From positions 1 to 5,772 of the forward strand of contig DDSR01000278.1 of the NCBI GenBank assembly GCA_002343455.1: 5,772 nucleotides of DNA, written 5' to 3'. Shown one piece after another: positions 1 through 4,503 of the stretch (positions are counted from its first letter, which is position 1; every line of letters starts with the position of its first letter). The notes beneath the pieces are model-generated. The model was given only the letters and a program-made list of their open reading frames with translations. It did no database searches and was not told the DNA's origin. A program made the translations under genes and the position numbers. This stretch comes from Deltaproteobacteria bacterium UBA2385 (GTDB lineage: Bacteria > Myxococcota_A > UBA796 > UBA2385).

Positions 1-42
1 TCCTTGGCGGAGGGCTTACAGTTCAAGGCCGACCTGGCCTGA
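1..42 (+). CDS. 3' end of an upstream plus-strand gene (partial)
   Basis: Reading from base 1 gives 13 sense codons (SLAEGLQFKADLA) followed by TGA at 40-42. Twelve of the 13 codons end in G or C, the exception being one TTA, which fits the codon habit of the other genes here. The stem-loop beginning 36 bases after the stop is where a 3' end signal would be expected. Too little protein is present to name a function. The alternative is chance, because the fragment is short and another plus frame (the one used by the next gene) is also open from the window edge. Confidence 0.45.
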   Translation, partial: SLAEGLQFKADLA

Positions 43-77
43 ACACCGCTACGGCACCTGCTGCGTCTTGGACGGAG

Positions 78-106
78 GACGGGCTGGTGCCAGCCACCAA
101 CCCGTC
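78..106 (+). terminator. Stem-loop between the upstream gene and the two-TM protein gene, possible terminator
   Basis: Left arm 78-89 (GACGGGCTGGTG) pairs with right arm 95-106 (CACCAACCCGTC) over 12 positions with one C/A mismatch, closing a 5-base loop (CCAGC). It lies just after the proposed stop at 42 and before the proposed start at 149. No T-tract follows on the plus strand (AAACCC comes next) and none appears on the minus strand, so it is not a classical intrinsic terminator. It could be a terminator of the T-tract-poor kind, an mRNA 3' end protector, or a leader structure for the following gene. Its presence argues that this stretch is non-coding and against a start at TTG 68. Confidence 0.4.
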
Positions 107-139
107 AAACCCTCACCCCAGGTTAGGCGCTCCTCCCCC

Positions 140-143
140 GAGG
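140..143 (+). promoter_or_regulatory. Shine-Dalgarno site for the two-TM membrane protein
   Basis: GAGG at 140-143 sits 5 bases before the GTG at 149. This decides the start: the longer reading from TTG 68 has no ribosome-binding site and would run through the 78-106 stem-loop. A second in-frame GTG at 143 overlaps the site itself and is less likely. Confidence 0.5.
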
Positions 144-148
144 TGACC

Positions 149-901
149 GTGTCGAGCCCACCGCCCGCCGACCTGCTGCTCCACGAGCCCGACCTCGCCG
201 CGGCCCCGCTCGAGGTCCGGGTGGAGAGCGACTGGCTGGCCCGCAACGCCGGTCGCTTGCGGCTGACGGCGTTGGCCATCCCCAGCGTCTTCTTCGCCTC
301 CTTCCCCCTGGCGGGCATCGTGGCCTGGAGCACAGCCAGCGAGCCCGTAGGCGCGCTGGCGCTCTTCGGCACCTGGGGTGCCCTGGCCCTTGGCCTTCCG
401 CTGCTCCAGCGGACCGCGCTCTGGCGTCGCCAGCGGCATGCCCAGGAGGTGATCCAGAGCTGGCGGCGGCTCGAACTGTCCAGGCAGGACGCGAGCCGCT
501 TCGAGGCGGCACCCGCCGCCGAGAGCCCCACCGCGGCGATCGTGGCCATGCGCGATCGAATCCTGGCGCTCAGCGAGGCCGCCCCGGTGCACCAGGCCGC
601 CCATCGTGCCGTGGCTCGGGCCACCCAGCTCAGCCAGGAGCGCGCACACCTGCTCCAGGCGGCAGAGGGCGCGCCCCAGGCTCAGCCCCGTCTGCTCGAA
701 GCCGCCGAGCGGATCGACGCCGAGCTGGCCCGCCTCCAGGCTGGCCTGGCCGAGGTCTGGACCCGGCTGCTGGAGGCGCCCTCCGACGGGGACGTCGGGC
801 TGGACGAGGCCCTGCGCTACGTCGAGGCCGAGGCCGAGGTCGCGCGCTCGGTGGTGGGGGCCTCCGTCGCGGCTCGCCAGGGCCAGCCGGGCCGAGCTTA
901 G
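149..901 (+). CDS. Small two-helix inner-membrane protein with a long helical tail, function unknown
   Basis: I do not recognise this family. From the GTG at 149 the protein is 250 residues. Two hydrophobic segments are visible, about residues 37-60 (LTALAIPSVFFASFPLAGIV) and 66-86 (VGALALFGTWGALALGLPLL), joined by a very short loop. Arginines flank both (RNAGRLR before, RTALWRRQRH after), so by the positive-inside rule both ends should be cytoplasmic and the pair forms a hairpin. The tail, about residues 90-250, is rich in A, E, L, R and Q. It has heptad-like stretches around 149-211 (ATQLSQERAHLLQAAE, AAERIDAELARLQAGLAEVW), suggesting a helical bundle or coiled coil. No catalytic motif or cysteine is seen. 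The frame is open back to the window edge; the start was chosen by its ribosome-binding site. It converges on the minus-strand cluster, so it is probably not part of that operon. Confidence 0.75.
   Translation: MSSPPPADLLLHEPDLAAAPLEVRVESDWLARNAGRLRLTALAIPSVFFASFPLAGIVAWSTASEPVGALALFGTWGALALGLPLLQRTALWRRQRHAQEVIQSWRRLELSRQDASRFEAAPAAESPTAAIVAMRDRILALSEAAPVHQAAHRAVARATQLSQERAHLLQAAEGAPQAQPRLLEAAERIDAELARLQAGLAEVWTRLLEAPSDGDVGLDEALRYVEAEAEVARSVVGASVAARQGQPGRA
898..901. other. Tail-to-tail stop codon overlap (TTAG)
   Basis: The plus-strand gene ends with TAG at 899-901, and the minus-strand lipoprotein gene ends with TAA, read from the TTA at 898-900. The two convergent genes therefore overlap by four bases. 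There is no room for a terminator between them, so at least one transcript must run into the other gene's coding sequence. Confidence 0.8.
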
Positions 902-1986
902 TCTCCCGAAGGATTCACCCCGATCCACGCCCCCCCACGCAGCTCGATGTAGTCCGACCCCGGCGTCAGATCGACATGAAAGTGATCATCGTGGGCGCTG
1001 TTGTAGTTCGGCGTCAGGATGATGTTCCAGATCGCCGTCTCGTACCAGAGCCAGGCCGTGTCATACAACCACTGCGCCGCCTCGGCCTCCGGGTCCGCGG
1101 TGTCGTGCTCCCAGTGATCGACCAATGTCCACAGCCGTCCGTCCTCGAACCCGAAGCCCGTCAGATCGATGGCGTCGCCGTAGGCGTGTCGTGACAGATC
1201 GTCGCTGCCGCTGATCACCCGGCAGTTGTAGGTGCCGTAGTGGTAGACGGTGTCGACGCCCTCGGCGCGGAGGTCCTCGACGGTGTCGGCCAGGGCGTGG
1301 CCCAGCTCGCAGGCGCCGTAGACCCGCGTGGTCTCGCTGCCATCGACGTAGCGCAGCTCGACCCCCAGGAAGGGCGAGAAGAGCCGCACGGCGTCCTGGA
1401 CGGTGCAGCTCAGGCCCGGCTGGTCATCGGGGGACTCCGGGGTGTGTACGGTCGGCTCGAAGCCGACGCCGCGGGCGGCCAGCTCGCGGTGGCAGGAGGA
1501 CAGCTCGCTCACGCGCTCGGGCAGGCAGACGTAGGTCTCGGTCTCGGGCTCGTTGGCCCGCGGCTGGACGACGCAGCCGTAGCCGGGGCGGCAGCCGTCG
1601 CTGCCGGGCCAGAAGGCGAAGTCGCAGCGGGCGAGGCAGGCCCCTTCGCCCAGCGCGGCGGCCTCGGCGGGCAGGTCGGCCCCGTCGGCGCAGAAGGTGT
1701 AGGGGTGGCCCTCGAGGTCGTCGCAGTACTGGTCGCAGGCCGCCGAGCAGCTCCCCTCGGGGAAACCATCGCGCAGGCAGACGCCGCCCTCGTATTCGCA
1801 GTCGGCGTCGACCTGGCAGGGGCTGCCGATGAAGCCGGCGAGCTCCTCACCCGGCTGCGCGCTGGAGCCCCCTCCGTCGAAGCCCCCTCCGTCCCCCCCA
1901 CCAAAGCCGCTGTCGTAGCCGCCGTCGCCTCCCATGGGGCCATCGGGCAGCGCGCAGGCGAGGAGGAGGAGCAGGGGCTGGTGCAT
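898..1986 (-). CDS. Cys-rich lipoprotein with extensin-like C-terminal (M15-type) zinc peptidase domain
   Basis: A 362-residue predicted lipoprotein. A very short hydrophobic signal (MHQPLLLLLAC) ends in a lipobox LLAC with the lipidated Cys at 11; residue 12 is Ala, not Asp, which favours outer-membrane sorting. Residues 19-40 are a Gly/Asp-rich tether. A Cys-rich region follows (Cys 57, 63, 70, 80, 84, 88, 99, 117, 121, 132, 138, 154; an even number, so probably disulfides). Residues about 190-340 match the extensin-like C-terminal domain, which shares the D-Ala-D-Ala carboxypeptidase (M15) fold. Visible motifs are YNCR (253-256), SRHAYGDAID (265-274) and HDDHFHVDL (332-340). Expected zinc ligands are H267, D274 (spacing 7, as in M15A enzymes) and H337, with H335 near the active site. 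Likely role: cleaving or binding peptidoglycan stem peptides in the envelope. An in-frame TAG lies four codons upstream, so ATG 1986 is the start. It is the last gene of the minus-strand cluster, 18 bp after the previous stop. Confidence 0.88.
   Translation of the reverse strand: MHQPLLLLLACALPDGPMGGDGGYDSGFGGGDGGGFDGGGSSAQPGEELAGFIGSPCQVDADCEYEGGVCLRDGFPEGSCSAACDQYCDDLEGHPYTFCADGADLPAEAAALGEGACLARCDFAFWPGSDGCRPGYGCVVQPRANEPETETYVCLPERVSELSSCHRELAARGVGFEPTVHTPESPDDQPGLSCTVQDAVRLFSPFLGVELRYVDGSETTRVYGACELGHALADTVEDLRAEGVDTVYHYGTYNCRVISGSDDLSRHAYGDAIDLTGFGFEDGRLWTLVDHWEHDTADPEAEAAQWLYDTAWLWYETAIWNIILTPNYNSAHDDHFHVDLTPGSDYIELRGGAWIGVNPSGD
1867..1932 (-). repeat. Gly/Asp-rich low-complexity linker in the lipoprotein gene
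   Basis: Codons 19-40 encode almost only Gly and Asp with spaced aromatic residues (Tyr 24, Phe 28, Phe 36), in imperfect units resembling GGGDGG. It starts eight residues after the lipidated cysteine, so it reads as a flexible, acidic tether lifting the folded domains off the membrane. Repeat length may vary between strains. Confidence 0.65.
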
Positions 1987-1999
1987 CGGCAGCTGCTAT

Positions 2000-2005
2000 C
2001 CCCTC
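2000..2005 (-). promoter_or_regulatory. Candidate ribosome-binding site of the lipoprotein gene
   Basis: On the minus strand GAGGGG lies 13 bases before ATG 1986 and overlaps the TAG stop of the preceding gene. The spacing is longer than the usual 5-9 bases, so initiation may be modest or depend on translation of the upstream gene. Confidence 0.4.
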
Positions 2006-3408
2006 TACCCGTGAAACCCCACCGTCCGGTGCGCCGGGTGCCGCACCGCCGCCCGGTGCAGCCCGCTCTGCAGCTCCCGGTACACCATCGCCTGCACCAC
2101 CAGGCTCTGCATCGCCGGGGCCATGATCAAGGACAGACTCACGGTCAGCCCCAGGTTGGCCCCCCTCGTCGCGGGCACCAGGGCCCCCCGCACGGCCTGC
2201 GTGCCTACCGCCAGCAGCAGCCGCACCCCCTGCGTGATCACCTCCGCCGCCGAGACCCCCAGCCCGGCCCGCTCGACCTCCGCGCAGGCCAGCCGGAGGT
2301 TGTCCAGCACCTCCGGCGGGGGGCCCTCGATCAGGCCGAGCAGCGCCGCCGGCAAGGGCAGGGGGCTCCCGGCGAGCTCGCGCAAGGCCTCGTCCAGCAC
2401 GATGGCGCGTGCGATCTGCACGGGCACCGGATCGGGGCCCAGCAGCAGGATGGCGGAGACGGCCGCGGCCTCCTCGGGACCGGCGCAGCGAGGGGCCAGC
2501 GCCTCCTGGCAGAACCTGCGCTCCGACAGCCTCTCCGCGGACAGTCCCGAGGCGGCCAGCAGCAGATCGTGGGGAGCCATCGCCGCCCCCCTCTCCTTGG
2601 CGAGCTCCTTGCCGCGGGCCTCGAGCGGCTTGACCTGGGCGTCGTCGGTGGCCAGCGCCCGGCTGAGCGGGGCGAGGGCATCGGTGCCCGGCGGCATGGC
2701 GGCGATGGCGGCGCCGTTGGGATGAAGGACGAGCAGGCAGGCGAGGTCGACAGGCACGGGGACGTACAGCTTGGAGAGCGCGTCGTGGATCGAGGCGAGG
2801 GAGCGCGCCCGGGCGAGCTCCTCCTCGGGGAAGGCGCCGGGCAGGGCCAGGGCCAGGGCGGCGGCGCGGCGATCGATCGAGGGGGTCTTGGGGCTGTGCA
2901 GCTCCAGCCTGGCGAGCATGGCGCGGCCGGCCTCGGCCCGCTCGCGGAGGGCGGTCCTCAGGGCGTCCAGCTCGCGCCGCACCTCCTGCCAGTCCCTCCC
3001 TTGCAGCCTCCAGGCCCTCGCCCGCAGCTCGTCGAGCAGCTCGCGCCCCTGGTAGCTCAATCGCAGGCCGGGCTCGGCGAGGCCGTCGCTGGCGCGCTCG
3101 TGGGCGGCGGCGGCGGCGTCGAGCAGGCGAGCGCGGGCCTGGCGCAGCTCCAGCTCCAGGGCGGTGAGGTCCTGGAGGACCGTACCCGGGTCGCTCAGGC
3201 CGCGGCTGGCCTCGCGCCGCTCGCGCAGGCGCTGGCTCAGCGCGGTGACCCGAGCCTTGAGCCGGGCCAGCTCGGCGTCGGAGTGGGCGTCGGCAGGCGC
3301 CTCGCGACGCACCAGCCCGGCGGAGATCAGCTCCTCGGGTACCGTCTGCGTCTGCGCACGACCCCCCTCGATCTGTTCGAGCAGCTCTACCAGCGCGACA
3401 CTGTCCAT
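2005..3408 (-). CDS. 467-aa helix-rich protein of unknown function
   Basis: I cannot place this protein in a named family. The N-terminus (about 1-36) looks like a small helical domain. Residues 44-105 are charged and heptad-like (DAELARLKARVTALSQRLRE, LTALELELRQARARLLDAAA), and a second helical stretch at 120-168 also looks coiled-coil. From about 195 to 365 the protein is a run of short helices with LLLAASGLS (282-290) and AVSAILLLG (316-324). This is faintly reminiscent of the helical DUF4003 type, which I offer only as something to test. The C-terminus (about 385-445) is hydrophobic without charges in NLGLTVSLSLIMAPAMQSLV, so membrane contact is possible, but no clear transmembrane helix stands out. 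No catalytic motif and no signal peptide are seen. ATG 3408 follows the preceding stop by 3 bp and has a good ribosome-binding site, so co-translation with the kinase-like gene is expected. It is probably a cytoplasmic partner or scaffold in the cluster. Confidence 0.82.
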   Translation of the reverse strand: MDSVALVELLEQIEGGRAQTQTVPEELISAGLVRREAPADAHSDAELARLKARVTALSQRLRERREASRGLSDPGTVLQDLTALELELRQARARLLDAAAAAHERASDGLAEPGLRLSYQGRELLDELRARAWRLQGRDWQEVRRELDALRTALRERAEAGRAMLARLELHSPKTPSIDRRAAALALALPGAFPEEELARARSLASIHDALSKLYVPVPVDLACLLVLHPNGAAIAAMPPGTDALAPLSRALATDDAQVKPLEARGKELAKERGAAMAPHDLLLAASGLSAERLSERRFCQEALAPRCAGPEEAAAVSAILLLGPDPVPVQIARAIVLDEALRELAGSPLPLPAALLGLIEGPPPEVLDNLRLACAEVERAGLGVSAAEVITQGVRLLLAVGTQAVRGALVPATRGANLGLTVSLSLIMAPAMQSLVVQAMVYRELQSGLHRAAVRHPAHRTVGFHG

Positions 3409-3411
3409 GGC

Positions 3412-4503
3412 TCACTCCGACAACAGGGGGAGGCGGATCGCGGGCATCGGCCCGACCGCGGGCCGCAGCAGCAGATCGAGGGCCCCGCCCTGGACCTGGA
3501 CCTCGACCACGGGATCGCCCTGCATGGCCAGCTCGACGCGCAGGGCCAGCTCCCGGCGCAGGAGCGGGGGCGAGGGCAGCCTGCCCCGGGCGGCCAGGGA
3601 GAGGCCGAGCAGGCGATCGACGGCGTAGAGCAGCTCGTAGCTGTGGTCGTAGAGCTGCTTGCGGGCCAGGGCGGCCAGCTCCAACGGGCCGCGGAGCGGG
3701 ACCCGGTCCAGGCCCTCCAGGTCGGCAAAACAGAGGGCGCCGTCGGGCGCCAGCACGGCGTCCTTGTCCAGCCAGACATGGTCCAGCCGCAGCGCGCTGA
3801 GCCCGCCCTGCTCCTCGCGGGCGCTGCGGACGGCCAGGGTCAGGGCACACAGCCCCGAGCGCAGCAGCTCCTCGATGAAGGCGTCGAGCGCTTCTCCTCC
3901 GTCCAGGGCGGGCTCGGGCAGGCCCAGGGCCGAGAGCGCCGCCTGGGGCTGGAAGGCCAGGGTCAGGTCGGACTGTTCGGCCAGCCGGACCCGGCTGGGC
4001 ACCAGCCGCAGCTCCTGCCAGTAGCCGCCGCGCCACTGCCGGTAGGTGGCCGGCTGGCGGGCGGCGACCACCTCGTCAGGCAGCCTCACGGCGGCCAGCA
4101 GCGGGCAGATCGGCATGCCGTACAGCGCCTCGCCCCTGGCCTCGGCGGTGATGCGCAGGGCCGTCTCCACCCCCTCGTCCCCCTGCGCGCCCCAGGGCGC
4201 CTCGCCGAACCAGGTCTCGCCCGAGAGCCGGCGCTCTCCGGTCTCGACCTGGACCGCGCCGAACATCGGGTGGAGCGCGCCGACCCCTTTCACCGAGAGC
4301 AGCCATCCCTGGTCGCGGTGACGCAGGCGCGGACGGTCGAGGATCAGGGTGCGGTTGCCCTCGGGCCAGGCCTCCCAGCTCTGTTCACCGTCTCCGGGCC
4401 AGAGGGCGACTCCGGACAGTCCCAGGCTGGCGAGGCGCGCCTCTCCTCCCTCGGCGTACCGAAGCTCGGGAGAGGGCAGGGCCCGCAGCCGCTCGATGCT
4501 CAC
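3412..4503 (-). CDS. Divergent kinase-fold protein, probable pseudokinase (SelO/APH-like), tentative
   Basis: A 363-residue soluble protein starting at GTG 4503 in a GTGA overlap with the acetyltransferase gene. The order of landmarks suggests a kinase-like fold. A candidate beta3 lysine is K72 in LLSVKGVGA. A helix follows with E121/E125 (ITAEARGEALYGMPICPLLA), resembling the KGxG and (S)EA..LGIPTT portion of SelO. LRLVPSRVRL (165-174) parallels the SelO segment after the N-lobe. A long helix (204-231) leads to DHVWLDKDAVLAPDGALCFA then DLEG (241-264). That last part aligns by eye with the HGDxxxxNVLV..DG.L..IDFEG block of aminoglycoside phosphotransferase-type kinases. The Asp of HGD is Trp244 and the metal-binding Asn is Ala249, while the later Asp261 and Glu263 remain. 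If the alignment holds, the protein may bind nucleotide but lack normal phosphotransfer. The family call is inference; the gene itself is secure from codon use, overlap and spacing. No signal peptide or membrane segment is visible. Confidence 0.8.
   Translation of the reverse strand: MSIERLRALPSPELRYAEGGEARLASLGLSGVALWPGDGEQSWEAWPEGNRTLILDRPRLRHRDQGWLLSVKGVGALHPMFGAVQVETGERRLSGETWFGEAPWGAQGDEGVETALRITAEARGEALYGMPICPLLAAVRLPDEVVAARQPATYRQWRGGYWQELRLVPSRVRLAEQSDLTLAFQPQAALSALGLPEPALDGGEALDAFIEELLRSGLCALTLAVRSAREEQGGLSALRLDHVWLDKDAVLAPDGALCFADLEGLDRVPLRGPLELAALARKQLYDHSYELLYAVDRLLGLSLAARGRLPSPPLLRRELALRVELAMQGDPVVEVQVQGGALDLLLRPAVGPMPAIRLPLLSE
3415..3418 (-). promoter_or_regulatory. Shine-Dalgarno site of the 467-aa gene
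   Basis: GGAG on the minus strand sits 6 bases before ATG 3408, inside the last codons of the upstream gene (its final Glu codon contributes GAG). This fixes the ATG start and indicates coupled translation. Confidence 0.6.
4500..4503 (-). other. GTGA start/stop overlap between acetyltransferase and kinase-like genes
   Basis: On the minus strand the bases GTGA hold the GTG start of the kinase-like gene (4503-4501) and the TGA stop of the GNAT gene (4502-4500). A weak GAGAG lies 6 bases before the GTG. This arrangement usually means translational coupling and chose the start over a longer reading that would extend into the GNAT coding region in another frame. Confidence 0.7.

Noticed and set aside
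68..148. Longer N-terminus for the two-TM protein starting at TTG 68
   Set aside because: No ribosome-binding site precedes it, the added residues are polar and uninformative, and the stretch contains the 78-106 stem-loop.
113..928. A 271-residue minus-strand open frame opposite the two-TM gene
   Set aside because: Its product is Gly/Gln/Arg-rich without membrane segments or motifs, while the plus-strand reading has two clear hydrophobic helices and heptad patterns.
1847..4036. A 729-residue minus-strand open frame
   Set aside because: It is an Arg/Pro/Ala/Gly-rich shadow overlapping three better-supported genes in another frame, with no recognisable domain.
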